Assembly: GCA_028688145.1 (NCBI GenBank)
Contig: JAQTYU010000009.1
Location: forward strand, 60,130-124,129
Direction of reading: 5' to 3'
From: Thiotrichaceae bacterium
Lineage (GTDB): Bacteria > Pseudomonadota > Gammaproteobacteria > Beggiatoales > Beggiatoaceae
Length of the DNA: 64,000 bases
Part shown: positions 25,732 to 35,211 of the stretch, one piece after another
Layout: every line of letters starts with the position of its first letter
Position numbering within the stretch: position 1 is the stretch's first letter
Translations under genes and position numbers: made by a program
Notes under the pieces: generated by a model
Told to the model about the DNA's origin: nothing
Seen by the model: only the letters and a program-made list of their open reading frames with translations
The model's database searches: none

Positions 25732-26421
25732 ATGAAGAATATCCATTTTATTGGCGGTGAAAAAGGCGGCGTTGGTAAATCAGTCGTGTCGCGCCTCCTC
25801 GCGCAATATTGTATCGACCACAATATCCCTTTTGTGGCGCACGACAGCGACCGTTCACACGCCTCGTTTGCACGTTTCTATTCAGGATATGCTTCCAAGA
25901 TTGTGGTTGATGATTATGAAAGCTTGGATCAAGTGATTGAAAATGTGACTGAAGCGGAAGAGACCCGCATTATTATCGACCTTGCAGCGCAAGCAATGCG
26001 CCCCTTATCGCGTTGGATTGATGACAGCGGTTTGGTTGAAGGTCAAGCTGACATCGGCTTAAAGCTGACGTTTTGGCATGTGATGGATGCCAGCAAAGAC
26101 TCAGTAATTTTGCTGGGTGAATTGCTCGAAAAATTTCAAGACAAGGTCAATTATGTGATCGTGTTGAATCATGGTTGTGGCGAGCGTTTTGAAATGTTTC
26201 ACGCCTCCGCTGCTAAACAACAAGCCCTTGCGCTCAGTGCAAATATTGTGGAATTGCGTCGCCTGCATAATCCAACCATGCAAAAAATCGACAATGCCAA
26301 TGCCAGTTTTTGGGCAGCGATTAACAGCAAAGAAGGCGCAGGTTTGGGCTTATTAGAACGGCAACGTACCAAAGTTTGGCTCGGAAGTGCTTATCAAGCT
26401 TTGCACAACGTCGCTTTATAA
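25732..26421 (+). CDS. ParA/MinD-superfamily ATPase, TraL/MobD-like
   Basis: A 229-residue P-loop ATPase. The deviant Walker A GGEKGGVGKS starts near residue 8, and HDSDRSHASFARFYSGY follows where ParA-type proteins have the DxD switch. TRIIIDLAAQA is the Walker B region. The layout and the N-terminus (KNIHFIGGEKGGVGKSVVSR) resemble TraL/MobD-like proteins of conjugative or mobilisable plasmids more than chromosomal ParA. There is no ParB-type partner or relaxase nearby. The ATG at 25732 is chosen because the upstream in-frame extension is arginine-rich and not ATPase-like. It sits just after the IS remnants, consistent with a horizontally moved region. Confidence 0.65.
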   Translation: MKNIHFIGGEKGGVGKSVVSRLLAQYCIDHNIPFVAHDSDRSHASFARFYSGYASKIVVDDYESLDQVIENVTEAEETRIIIDLAAQAMRPLSRWIDDSGLVEGQADIGLKLTFWHVMDASKDSVILLGELLEKFQDKVNYVIVLNHGCGERFEMFHASAAKQQALALSANIVELRRLHNPTMQKIDNANASFWAAINSKEGAGLGLLERQRTKVWLGSAYQALHNVAL

Positions 26422-26423
26422 TT

Positions 26424-26504
26424 TTTACTGCGCCCCAGAACAGGGCTAAAAAAACATGATTTGATGTTTAAAGTCCCCTTTAGGGGATTTAGGGGCGCAG
26501 TAAA
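26424..26504. repeat. CTGCGCCCC inverted-repeat element, copy 1
   Basis: The ends TTTACTGCGCCCC (26424-26436) and GGGGCGCAGTAAA (26492-26504) are exact inverted repeats. A CCCCTTTAGGGG palindrome lies inside. Related elements occur at 35015, 47608 and 60712. Confidence 0.75.
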
Positions 26505-26519
26505 CATGGCTTACATCTA

Positions 26520-26552
26520 AGACCTGCTAGGTTTTTAAAACCTAGCAGGTCT
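26520..26552. repeat. GACCTGC hairpin, copy 2
   Basis: AGACCTGCTAGGTTTT (26520-26535) pairs perfectly with AAAACCTAGCAGGTCT (26537-26552). It is nearly identical to the hairpin at 14952 and lies between the ParA-like gene and hemA. Confidence 0.75.
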
Positions 26553-26670
26553 TTCGTCTTTTAGGACGGCCAGTCCACAAACTCCATCAAGAATCATGTG
26601 CAAACTGTGCATGACTGGTTATAATGACTTGATTCCCCACAGTTACTAAACAACGTCGTCGTGATCTGCT

Positions 26671-27924
26671 ATGCAATTAATCGCTCTTGGTTTGAACCAC
26701 ACCACTGCCCCCGTTGAAATCCGCGAGAAGATTTCTTTTGCCACGGACACCCTTTCAAACGCGCTCAATGCTTTAACCCAGTGCGAACTCGCAAAAGAAG
26801 CGGTGATTGTGTCCACTTGTAACCGTACCGAAATTTATTGCAGTGTGGAACAAGACAATGTTCTCGCCCTCTACGATTGGTTAGCGCGTTATCACACCCT
26901 GACCCGCGACAAAATTCAACATTATCTTTACACCCACACCGATCATGAAGCAGTGCGCCATTTATTGCGTGTCGCCTGCGGTTTAGATTCCATGATTTTA
27001 GGTGAGCCACAAATTCTCGGGCAAATCAAAACCGCCTACAGCACTGCACGCACGGCGGGCACAATTGGGAAATTGCTCGGCAAATTATTTGAATACAGTT
27101 TTTCCGTGGCAAAACAAGTGCGTACCGACACCGCCATCGGCTCAAGTCCTGTCTCCGTTGCTTTTGCCGCCGTGCGTTTGGCGCAGCAAATTTTTGGCGA
27201 TTTACAGGGCAATACCGCATTACTGATTGGCGCAGGGGAAACCATTGAACTTGCTGCCCGCCACCTGCACGAAAAAGGTTTAGGGCGCATGATTGTGGCA
27301 AATCGTACCGTAGAACGTGCGCGCTTGGTTGCCAAAGAATTTTCAGGCTACGCGATTACCTTAGAAGAAATCCCTAAACATTTAGAAGAAGCGGATGTGG
27401 TGATTACGTCCACCGCAAGCCCCACCCCGATTTTAACCAAAGCGATGGTTGAAAAAGCGGTGAAAGCGCGTAAACATCGCCCCATTTTTATGGTGGATAT
27501 TGCGGTGCCGCGTGATATTGAAGCCGAAGTGGCAGAATTAGAAGATGTGTATTTGTACAGTGTGGACGATTTAAACCAAGTGATTCAAGAAAATATGCGT
27601 TCTCGCGAACAAGCGGCGTTGAAAGCGGAAGAGATTATCGACACCGAAGTTTCGCATTTCATGGGTTGGATGAACTCGCTTGATGCGATTAGCACGATTT
27701 GTGCAATACGAGATCATTCCCAAGAAACCCGCAATTCTTTGGTTCATAAAGCCAAACGAATGCTCGACAGCGGCAAGCCCGCGTATGAAGTGATTGATTA
27801 TTTAGCACATACGCTGACCAACTCGTTAATGCACACCCCTTGCGCCCAGTTACGCCAAGCAGGCTATGACGGACGCGCCGAGGTGGTGTTGGCAGCACGG
27901 CAATTATTTCAACTCAAGGATTAA
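26671..27924 (+). CDS. hemA: Glutamyl-tRNA reductase
   Basis: A 417-residue enzyme that reduces glutamyl-tRNA to glutamate-1-semialdehyde, the first step of C5 tetrapyrrole synthesis. The catalytic cysteine is in STCNRTEIY near residue 50. The substrate loop GLDSMILGEPQILGQIK and the NADPH site LLIGAGETIELAARHL follow, and a C-terminal dimerisation helix completes the normal length. In most gammaproteobacteria prfA follows hemA; here a two-domain glycosyltransferase follows after 9 bases and prfA lies 30 kb away. Confidence 0.95.
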   Translation: MQLIALGLNHTTAPVEIREKISFATDTLSNALNALTQCELAKEAVIVSTCNRTEIYCSVEQDNVLALYDWLARYHTLTRDKIQHYLYTHTDHEAVRHLLRVACGLDSMILGEPQILGQIKTAYSTARTAGTIGKLLGKLFEYSFSVAKQVRTDTAIGSSPVSVAFAAVRLAQQIFGDLQGNTALLIGAGETIELAARHLHEKGLGRMIVANRTVERARLVAKEFSGYAITLEEIPKHLEEADVVITSTASPTPILTKAMVEKAVKARKHRPIFMVDIAVPRDIEAEVAELEDVYLYSVDDLNQVIQENMRSREQAALKAEEIIDTEVSHFMGWMNSLDAISTICAIRDHSQETRNSLVHKAKRMLDSGKPAYEVIDYLAHTLTNSLMHTPCAQLRQAGYDGRAEVVLAARQLFQLKD

Positions 27925-27933
27925 ACGGACGGC

Positions 27934-30129
27934 ATGAGCTTAAGGGCATTTTCCCAAACTTCCCTCAATCTATTTGCCCAACGCAAGTTGGCAGATGTGA
28001 TTCAGATTTATTTACAGGATGCCCAGCATCGTTTAAATCGTCAGCTTAATCAATGTGCTCAGCATCATAAACAGGTCTATTTAGACGATTTTGGATTAAT
28101 TCCCGTTTACAGTTTGCAGCATAATCCCGCGCATTTTCAAGGCACACAAGCCCCCATTCCCGCCCTGTGCGGCAGAATTTTCAGTTGGCGATTACAGCTT
28201 GACGCAACTTGTTTGCCGATTCGGGAATTTTTTGTGCAAGTGGGTACAGGTAACCGCGATAATCATTGCCAATTGGTTTTAGAAATTTACCAAAATAACG
28301 GGCTTGTTGCTCGCGCCGCGCTGGCTGGGGACAATTTACAAGACAATACTTGGGCAAAGTTTACGCTGGATCGCGCCTTGTCCGCTGGTCAATATGACTG
28401 TCATTTAGTGTCCCCCGACAGTGATAATGGCAATAATACTTTGTTTTTATGGCTCACTTTTCCAGAAAAAACCTTAGATGCTAAATTAGAGCATTATCAA
28501 TACCCCGAAGCTGATGCGGAAAGTTTGCAACAACGGCTGGATACTTTACGCAATACCCCGCAATTTAGTGTGTTGTTGCTGGCGTTGGATAAGAGTAGTG
28601 ATTATATAACCTGTTGTTTAGAAAGCATTGCCAAACAAATTTATCCCGATTGGGAAATTCATTTGGTGCATGATGAAACGCACCATGCAGTGAGTCAGGC
28701 ATTTGCGAAACGTTTTCCCAAACAAGTGTATTTATATCCACAGTTTCGCCCCATTCCCCACGCCCATTTATATCAACAACTTTTAGATGCAGTGCACACC
28801 GACTATGTGGTGTTGCTGCCTGTGGAAGATATGCTCGGGATTGATGCCTTGCTTGCAGTGGCAGAATTGCTCGAAATTCAACAAGCTGAGATGATTTATA
28901 GCGACGATGATTGCATTGATAATACGGGAGCACACAGTGCGCCTGCGTTTAAACCTGATTGGTCGCCTGATTGGTTAAAATCTGCAAATTACTGTGGCAA
29001 CTTTGCAGTGTATCGTACTAAAACTTTGCAACGTGCAGGCGGTTTTAGCGAGTTTGATGATTATCCAAGTTTATGTTGGGATGTTGCGCTACGGGTTTCT
29101 GAACAAACCACAGAAATTGCCCATATTCCACAAATTTTACATCATCGCCGCCTTGTGGAAACGCCACTGCCTAATGTCAAAGTGGTGCAAAGTGCCTTAG
29201 ACCGTGAAAATTTAGCCGCTTATGCGCAATTAGACGAAGCCACGCAAAGCGTGCGCGTGCGCTATCCCGTGAAAGCACAGTCCTTGGTGAGCATCATCAT
29301 TCCAACCCGCGACCTTGCGCCCGTGTTATTGCGCTGCTTAAGCAGTTTGCAACAGTTTACGCAATATCCGCACTGGGAAATTGTGGTGGTGGACAATGGC
29401 AGCATTGAAGCCACCACACAAACTATTTTAAATTATTATCAAATTTTGTGGGGCGAGCGTTTTCAAGTCGTGCGCGATGACGGCGAGTTTAATTTCTCGC
29501 GCTTGGTTAATCGGGGCGTGCAGGCGGCGCGGGGCGATTATATCCTGCTGTTAAATAATGACACTGAACTACTCAATCCCAAAAACTGGTTAGAATTAAT
29601 GCTCGGCTATGCGCAATTGCCTTATATGGGTTGTGTAGGCGCGAAATTGTTGTATGGCGATGACACGATTCAACATGCGGGCGTGCTATGTGGCGTGGGC
29701 GGTTTGGCAAATCATGGACATCGTTATTTTCACGTTTCACAGCAAGGCTATTTAAATCGCTTGGCGGTGGTCAGCAATTATTCCGCAGTCACGGGCGCGT
29801 GTTTGTTGGTGAGTCGTGAACATTGGCAACAAGTGGGCGGCTTTGATGAGCAACTGGCGGTTGCGTTTAATGATGTGGATTTTTGTTTAAAACTGAGTGC
29901 GCTAGGTTTTCGGCATGTGGTGTTGCCACAAGTGCTGTTTTACCATCACGAATCCCGCAGCCGTGGTTTAGAAATCACCCCCGAAAAACAACAGCGTTTA
30001 GCACAAGAACAATCTCTTATGCAGCAGCGTTGGGGCGCAAGTTTACAGCAAGACCCGTTTTATAATCCGCACTTGACCCGCACGGGTGAAGATTTCGCGC
30101 TGGCAGAAAGTTCGCCGTATTATATTTAG
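27934..30129 (+). CDS. Two-domain family 2 glycosyltransferase, first domain degenerate
   Basis: A 731-residue protein with an N-terminal beta-rich region (about 1-190) and two GT-A domains. Domain 1 (about 205-440) keeps the fold (YPDWEIHLVHDE, IYSDDDCID) but the usual DxD at its metal site reads LPVEDML, so it may bind rather than transfer. Domain 2 (from VSIIIPTRD near 448) has a full set: EIVVVDNGS, GDYILLLNNDTEL, GACLLVSREHW and ALGFRHVVLPQVLFYHHES. It resembles the gene at 3-2189. It starts 9 bases after hemA and ends in a terminator-like hairpin. Acceptor unknown. Confidence 0.82.
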   Translation: MSLRAFSQTSLNLFAQRKLADVIQIYLQDAQHRLNRQLNQCAQHHKQVYLDDFGLIPVYSLQHNPAHFQGTQAPIPALCGRIFSWRLQLDATCLPIREFFVQVGTGNRDNHCQLVLEIYQNNGLVARAALAGDNLQDNTWAKFTLDRALSAGQYDCHLVSPDSDNGNNTLFLWLTFPEKTLDAKLEHYQYPEADAESLQQRLDTLRNTPQFSVLLLALDKSSDYITCCLESIAKQIYPDWEIHLVHDETHHAVSQAFAKRFPKQVYLYPQFRPIPHAHLYQQLLDAVHTDYVVLLPVEDMLGIDALLAVAELLEIQQAEMIYSDDDCIDNTGAHSAPAFKPDWSPDWLKSANYCGNFAVYRTKTLQRAGGFSEFDDYPSLCWDVALRVSEQTTEIAHIPQILHHRRLVETPLPNVKVVQSALDRENLAAYAQLDEATQSVRVRYPVKAQSLVSIIIPTRDLAPVLLRCLSSLQQFTQYPHWEIVVVDNGSIEATTQTILNYYQILWGERFQVVRDDGEFNFSRLVNRGVQAARGDYILLLNNDTELLNPKNWLELMLGYAQLPYMGCVGAKLLYGDDTIQHAGVLCGVGGLANHGHRYFHVSQQGYLNRLAVVSNYSAVTGACLLVSREHWQQVGGFDEQLAVAFNDVDFCLKLSALGFRHVVLPQVLFYHHESRSRGLEITPEKQQRLAQEQSLMQQRWGASLQQDPFYNPHLTRTGEDFALAESSPYYI

Positions 30130-30156
30130 TTTTATTCTCATGTCCTGTTGTGATTT

Positions 30157-30195
30157 AAAGACCTGCCAGATTTCAAAAGTCTGGCAGGTCTTTTT
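30157..30195 (+). terminator. Terminator hairpin of the GACCTGC family
   Basis: AAAGACCTGCCAGA (30157-30170) pairs with TCTGGCAGGTCTTT (30180-30193) and a run of five T bases follows. It ends the hemA-glycosyltransferase unit and is a sequence variant of the hairpins at 14952 and 26520. Confidence 0.75.
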
Positions 30196-30213
30196 CGTTT
30201 CCAAACAGAGCTT

Positions 30214-30289
30214 CACTGCCATTAAGTTAAGTGTAGAATGAGGCTAGATTCGGGGTTTAGCTGCCCCCTTTTTCAAAGGGGGTGAAAAG
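30214..30289 (-). repeat. Dispersed 76-bp repeat, copy 2
   Basis: Read on the minus strand, this matches 11608-11683 along its whole length, from CCCCTTTGAAAAAGGGGG to TTAACTTAATGGCAGTG. It fills most of the 302-base gap between the glycosyltransferase and copA, in which no gene is seen. Confidence 0.7.
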
Positions 30290-30431
30290 CAAGAAGCTGA
30301 AGAACCATTCTTTTATTTAAGATTTAAATCAAATAGTTAAGCAACTTCCTGCCCTAAATTTCCCTCATCGCAAATCAGTCAATGCTAATATATAGATTAG
30401 TGGGTCCCTCTTTTTGTAAAGGATAACAGGC

Positions 30432-32897
30432 ATGGAACAGCAACTTCGGTTTGCAGTACAAGGCATGAGTTGTGCGAATTGTGTCGCCAAGGTGGAAAGC
30501 GTGTTACAAGCGCAGCCCGGCATCAATGATGCCAGCGTCAACTTTGCCACCGAAACCGCCAGCATTGAATACACCCCGAATGAATTTGTTTTATCCGCCA
30601 TGCTCAGCGCGCTGAAAAATAGCGGCTATCCTGCGGTGAGCGTGCAACTGGAAATTCCGATTCTTGCGATGCGCGGCACCGTGGACGCGGGAAAAATTCA
30701 ACAAGTTTTACAAGCGTTAGACGGCATGATTGCTGTGGAAATCAGCGATAAACTTGCCCGCGTGCAGTTTTTACCCACAATGCTAAGTTTACCGCGTATT
30801 AAAGCCCAGCTTCGTGAATTGGGTTGTGAACTTGGCACGGACGACATCGAGACAGAAGTTTCCGACGAATCCAGCGCGCGCGCCCATGAATTAGAGAAAT
30901 TGCGGCAACAATTATTTCTCGCCTTGGGTTTCACTGTGCCCTTATTGTTAATTGCAATGCCGCCGATGTTTTCAGAAAGCTTAATGCACACCATGCACAG
31001 TTGGCTACCAATGACGGTATGGCACAGTTTAGAAGCTTTATTGGTGTTGCCCGTGTTATATGCAGGCAGACGTTTTTATCAGCACGGCTGGGCAGAAATC
31101 CGCAGCGGTAGCCTTGGCATGAGCACCTTGGTGATGCTTGGCACAAGTGCCGCATTTTGCTATTCCGTTCTCTCCTTATTTGTCCCACAAATTTTTCCCG
31201 CAGGCACAGCACACAGCTATTTTGAAGCCGCAGGCACGATTATTTCTTTGGTGTTATTAGGCAAATATTTAGAAGCCCTTGCCAAAGGACGCACCTCTTC
31301 TGCGATTAAAAAGCTGTTGAAATTACAAGCGAAAACCGCACAAGTATTACGTGATGACGTAGAAATTGAAATTCCCATCGACAGCGTCGTGCCCAATGAT
31401 TTAATCAATGTGCGCCCGGGAGAATGCGTGCCCGTCGATGGGATTGTGGTGTTGGGAGAAAGTTACGTCGATGAAGCGATGATTACTGGCGAGCCGATTC
31501 CTGTGGTCAAAACCACGGGCGATGCGGTGATTGGCGGCACGATTAATAAAACAGGCGCGTTCACCTTGCGGGCGACGCATGTCGGCGAAGCCAGCGTGTT
31601 GGCGCGCATTGTCAAATTAGTTGAAGCTGCCCAAGCAGGTAAACCACCGATTCAGCAATTAGCCGACAAAATTGCCGCCTATTTTGTGCCGATGGTGATT
31701 GTTGCCGCGCTGCTGACTTTTGTGCTGTGGCTGATTTTTGCCCACGCGCCCGCCTTAAATTATGCTTTTGTCGCAATGATTAGTGTATTAGTCATCGCCT
31801 GCCCCTGTGCAATGGGCTTGGCAACCCCAACCGCCATCATGGCAGCCACGGGTAAAGCGGCAGAATTAGGCATTTTATTTCGACGCGGTTCAGCTTTGGA
31901 AACCTTGGCGAGCGTGGATACTATCGTATTTGACAAAACGGGAACGCTCACTAAAGGTTTGCCAGAATTGACCGACATGCAAGTGTTTGGCGGCATGGAA
32001 GAAGCGGAAGTATTGCGTTATATCGCCAGTGTGGAAAGGAAAAGCGAACATCCTTTAGGACAAGCGATTGTTAATAAAGCCAAAGCTTGCAAATTAAAAT
32101 TATTACCTGTGCAGAATTTTCAATCAAAAACAGGTTTCGGGGCAACGGCACAAATTGAGGGTAAAACCTTACATGTGGGGGCGGCTCGTTATTTGCGACA
32201 TTTGGGCATCGATTTATCTTTTAGTGCTTGTTATATCGAAGCTTGGACAAAAGAAGCTAAAACTCCAATTTATGCCGCGTTAGATGGGGAATTATTTGCG
32301 GTGTTAGCGGTGAATGATCCGATTAAATTGGAAGCTGTTCAAGCTTTACATGCCTTGCGAAAATTGGGGCTTGAATTGGGATTATTGACAGGCGACCATC
32401 AGCACACCGCCCATGCCATTGCGCGCCAATTGGATATTACCCAAGTCGTTGCAGAAGTCTTGCCTGAAGATAAAGCGCAATATATTCAAAAATTGCAACA
32501 ACAAGGTAAAAAAGTGGCTTTTGTCGGCGATGGGATTAATGACGCGCCTGCTTTAGCGCAAGCGGATGTGGGCATTGCGATTGGGACGGGAACAGATATT
32601 GCGATTGAGGCGGGTGAAGTAATTTTAATGCGCGGCGATTTGCGAGAAATTGTCACCGCAATTCATTTGGCACAGCGCACTTTGCGCACCATTAAAATGA
32701 ACTTTTTCTGGGCTTATGCTTACAACATTGCTTTGATTCCACTGGCGGCGGGCGCATTTTATCCAATGCTGGGCGTGTTGCTGGACCCCATGTTAGCAGC
32801 GGCTGCAATGAGCGTTTCTAGTTTATTTGTGGTCAGCAATAGTTTGCGTTTGCAACGTTTTGAACCGCATTCGAGTATGATTTTGCCGATTGCGTGA
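30432..32897 (+). CDS. copA: Copper-translocating P-type ATPase
   Basis: An 821-residue P1B-type ATPase that pumps Cu(I) out of the cytoplasm. A heavy-metal domain with GMSCANC lies at residues 13-19. A second HMA-like domain (about 75-140) has lost its CxxC. Later come the TGE loop (ITGEPIPV), the CPC of the transport helix ([11 protein letters not shown]), the phosphorylated aspartate in [15 protein letters not shown], and [14 protein letters not shown]. The last helices carry YAYN and MSVSS, the Cu(I)-ATPase signature. No regulator or chaperone is adjacent. Confidence 0.94.
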   Translation: MEQQLRFAVQGMSCANCVAKVESVLQAQPGINDASVNFATETASIEYTPNEFVLSAMLSALKNSGYPAVSVQLEIPILAMRGTVDAGKIQQVLQALDGMIAVEISDKLARVQFLPTMLSLPRIKAQLRELGCELGTDDIETEVSDESSARAHELEKLRQQLFLALGFTVPLLLIAMPPMFSESLMHTMHSWLPMTVWHSLEALLVLPVLYAGRRFYQHGWAEIRSGSLGMSTLVMLGTSAAFCYSVLSLFVPQIFPAGTAHSYFEAAGTIISLVLLGKYLEALAKGRTSSAIKKLLKLQAKTAQVLRDDVEIEIPIDSVVPNDLINVRPGECVPVDGIVVLGESYVDEAMITGEPIPVVKTTGDAVIGGTINKTGAFTLRATHVGEASVLARIVKLVEAAQAGKPPIQQLADKIAAYFVPMVIVAALLTFVLWLIFAHAPALNYAFVAMISVLVIACPCAMGLATPTAIMAATGKAAELGILFRRGSALETLASVDTIVFDKTGTLTKGLPELTDMQVFGGMEEAEVLRYIASVERKSEHPLGQAIVNKAKACKLKLLPVQNFQSKTGFGATAQIEGKTLHVGAARYLRHLGIDLSFSACYIEAWTKEAKTPIYAALDGELFAVLAVNDPIKLEAVQALHALRKLGLELGLLTGDHQHTAHAIARQLDITQVVAEVLPEDKAQYIQKLQQQGKKVAFVGDGINDAPALAQADVGIAIGTGTDIAIEAGEVILMRGDLREIVTAIHLAQRTLRTIKMNFFWAYAYNIALIPLAAGAFYPMLGVLLDPMLAAAAMSVSSLFVVSNSLRLQRFEPHSSMILPIA

Positions 32898-33011
32898 TGT
32901 AGCCCGTGTGGAACGGAATGTGAGTGAGTTTATTGAGTTGAATCAGCAAGCCGTAGTTTCGAGTTCCTTAAGAAATATTGCTTCTCAGTCTTAACTTAAT
33001 CGCTGTGATAC

Positions 33012-33059
33012 TCCTAAAGAGGGCTAAAGACAAGGTATTTAAGCCCTCTTCAGGAGATT
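33012..33059. terminator. Hairpin between convergent copA and speA
   Basis: CTCCTAAAGAGGGCT (33012-33026) pairs with AGCCCTCTTCAGGAG (33045-33059), with one mismatch at the inner part. It lies between the convergent 3' ends and could stop transcription in both directions. It also resembles other G/C-tract palindromes in the window. Confidence 0.55.
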
Positions 33060-33076
33060 TAGGAATGCGGTTAAAC

Positions 33077-34969
33077 TTATTCCAAATACGTATATCCCAT
33101 CAAACCCGAAACCAATTCACGCAAATAAGTTTGACGCTGTTCCGTGCTTAAAGGCGCGGCCTGCAAGCGTTTGCGGTAGGTATTGCGCAATACATTGGTA
33201 TCAAAATGTACATAACGCAGCATGTCTTCGACGGTGTCGCCTTCTTCAGGATCGACTAACTCATATTTCCCATCGTCACTGATGCACACGTTGACGGAAT
33301 AAGTATCACCAAACAAATTGTGCATATCGCCCAAAATTTCTTGATACGCCCCAACTAAGAAAATCCCGATTAAGTACGGATTTTCAGGGTCATTTGAAGG
33401 CGCGTGCACAGGCAAACTACTTTCTACGCCTTCGCCGTCCACATAATTTTTAAACTGTCCGTCAGAATCACAAGTCAAATCTTCCAAAGTTGCGCGGCGG
33501 TCAGGGCGTTCATTCAAGCGATTTAACGGCACAATTGGGAATAATTGTTCAATCGCCCAAGCATCGGGCACAGATTGGAATAAGGAGAAGTTGCAGAAAT
33601 ATTTGTCTGCCAATTTCTCATTGATTTCGTCCAAGACTTCGCGGTGGGTGCGTGAACTGATTTGCAGCAAAGAACGCACTTGCCAACAAGTTGAATAATA
33701 AAGTAATTCTGCGCGGGCGCGTTGGGTTAAATCCAAAATCCCGTGGGTAAACATATCATGCGCTTCACTCAGCCAATACACCGCATCGTGATAGGCTTCA
33801 ATCGCAGAACGCTGGGTTAAATTCACCAAACCATTCCATAAATCTTGCAAAATCGTGGGGTCTTCAGCAGAAGGCGGTTGCGGCATTTCAACCGCGCCGG
33901 GCGCACGTTCCACATCAATCACATTGGTGATTAACACCGCATGATGCGCACTCATTGCCCGCCCCGATTCGGTGATAATATTGGGATGAGGCAAGCCATA
34001 ATTTTCACAAATATCCCAAAACTCGTGTACTACGTTGTTGGCATATTCTTGAATGCTGTAATTCATCGAGCTGAAGGCGCGCGAGCGGGTGCCGTCATAA
34101 TCCACGCCCAAACCGCCGCCCACGTCCACGGTTTGAATCGGTGCGCCGAGACCGCGTAATTCGGCATAATAACGCCCTGCTTCGCGTAAGGCTTTTTGAA
34201 TGTCGCGAATATTGGCGATTTGTGAACCGACGTGAAAGTGCATGAGTTGCAAGCTTTCAATTAAACCCGCTTCTTTAATGCGATTCACTACTTCTAAAAC
34301 TTGTGCCGCCGATAAGCCGAACTTGCCTTTTTCGCCGCCCGAGTCCTGCCATTTACCTGTGCCGCGTGTGGCAAGACGTACTCGAATCCCAAGGCGGGGA
34401 ATCACATTCATTGCTTTGGATTCTTCAATAATCAGATTCAGTTCTGAAGATTTTTCAATCACGATGTGCGGACGCAAACCCAATTGTTGTCCAATCAGTG
34501 CCAAGCGAATGTATTCGCTGTCTTTGTAGCCGTTACAAATAATAATCCCGTTTTCGGGCGCAAGTCCTAACACTGCCATCAATTCGGGCTTGCTGCCTGC
34601 TTCTAAACCCACTTTGCCATTTTTTAAACTCAGAATGTCTTTAACCACATGGTGCTGTTGGTTGACTTTGATCGGATAAACGGCGGTATATTGGGCGTGA
34701 TAGTTTTCTTGTTGCATCGCCAGTTGAAAGGCTGAACATAAGGTTTCCACCCGACGGCGTAAAATATCCGAAAATCGCACCAGCACGGGAAAAGATAAAC
34801 CATGCGCGGAAAAGGTTTGTGCGAGTTCGTAAAGGCTGACACTGGGCTGTCCTTCTACAGGAGAGACCGCAATTTCTCCCGCAGGATTGATGTCGAAATA
34901 TCCACCGCCCCAATGATCAACGTTGTACAGTGCGCGTGCTTGAGCAATATCCCATGAATTTGATGACAT
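33077..34969 (-). CDS. speA: Biosynthetic arginine decarboxylase
   Basis: A 630-residue fold-III PLP enzyme that converts arginine to agmatine for putrescine and spermidine synthesis. The PLP lysine lies in YPIKVNQQHHV near residue 100. The glycine loop is VDVGGGLGVDYDGT, and GKFGLSAAQVL and ESGRAMSAHHAVL are typical. The C-terminal CISDDGKYELVDPEEGDTV completes the family length. It is a single gene; speB is not adjacent. Confidence 0.95.
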   Translation of the reverse strand: MSSNSWDIAQARALYNVDHWGGGYFDINPAGEIAVSPVEGQPSVSLYELAQTFSAHGLSFPVLVRFSDILRRRVETLCSAFQLAMQQENYHAQYTAVYPIKVNQQHHVVKDILSLKNGKVGLEAGSKPELMAVLGLAPENGIIICNGYKDSEYIRLALIGQQLGLRPHIVIEKSSELNLIIEESKAMNVIPRLGIRVRLATRGTGKWQDSGGEKGKFGLSAAQVLEVVNRIKEAGLIESLQLMHFHVGSQIANIRDIQKALREAGRYYAELRGLGAPIQTVDVGGGLGVDYDGTRSRAFSSMNYSIQEYANNVVHEFWDICENYGLPHPNIITESGRAMSAHHAVLITNVIDVERAPGAVEMPQPPSAEDPTILQDLWNGLVNLTQRSAIEAYHDAVYWLSEAHDMFTHGILDLTQRARAELLYYSTCWQVRSLLQISSRTHREVLDEINEKLADKYFCNFSLFQSVPDAWAIEQLFPIVPLNRLNERPDRRATLEDLTCDSDGQFKNYVDGEGVESSLPVHAPSNDPENPYLIGIFLVGAYQEILGDMHNLFGDTYSVNVCISDDGKYELVDPEEGDTVEDMLRYVHFDTNVLRNTYRKRLQAAPLSTEQRQTYLRELVSGLMGYTYLE

Positions 34970-35014
34970 AGTGACCTAAATTGAGAGTGAGTAAAATTGT
35001 GAGAAAGTGTTTGA

Positions 35015-35129
35015 ACTGCGCCCCCAACCCCCTAAAGGGGGCTAGAGATTAAAACCAACCCCTAAAAGGGGCTTAAAAATAAAAAAGTTATTCGTTGTTT
35101 AGCCCCCTTTAGGGGGTTGGGGGCGCAGT
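35015..35129. repeat. CTGCGCCCC inverted-repeat element, copy 2, 30-bp perfect arms
   Basis: The left arm (35015-35044) begins ACTGCGCCCCCAACCCCCTA. The right arm (35100-35129) is its exact inverted copy. Inside, CCCCTAAAAGGGG forms a third palindrome. It lies just upstream of speA. Confidence 0.85.
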
Positions 35130-35146
35130 ATTGTAGTCAAAATAAA

Positions 35147-35182
35147 AACGACTTGGCATGGTGATTCACCACGACACAAGTC
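35147..35182 (-). terminator. Terminator after the glycine-zipper lipoprotein gene
   Basis: Read on the minus strand, CGACTTG and CAAGTCG form the outer stem, TGGTGAATCACCA folds inside, and TTTTTATTTT follows. It fits a rho-independent terminator for the gene ending at 35212. Confidence 0.65.
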
Positions 35183-35211
35183 GCTTAGGAAGTCTTTGGC
35201 AAACGCGAGGC

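Noticed and set aside
34970..35211. CRISPR array or direct repeats upstream of speA
   Set aside because: The repeats are inverted, not direct, and there is no regular spacing; no CRISPR array was found anywhere in the window.
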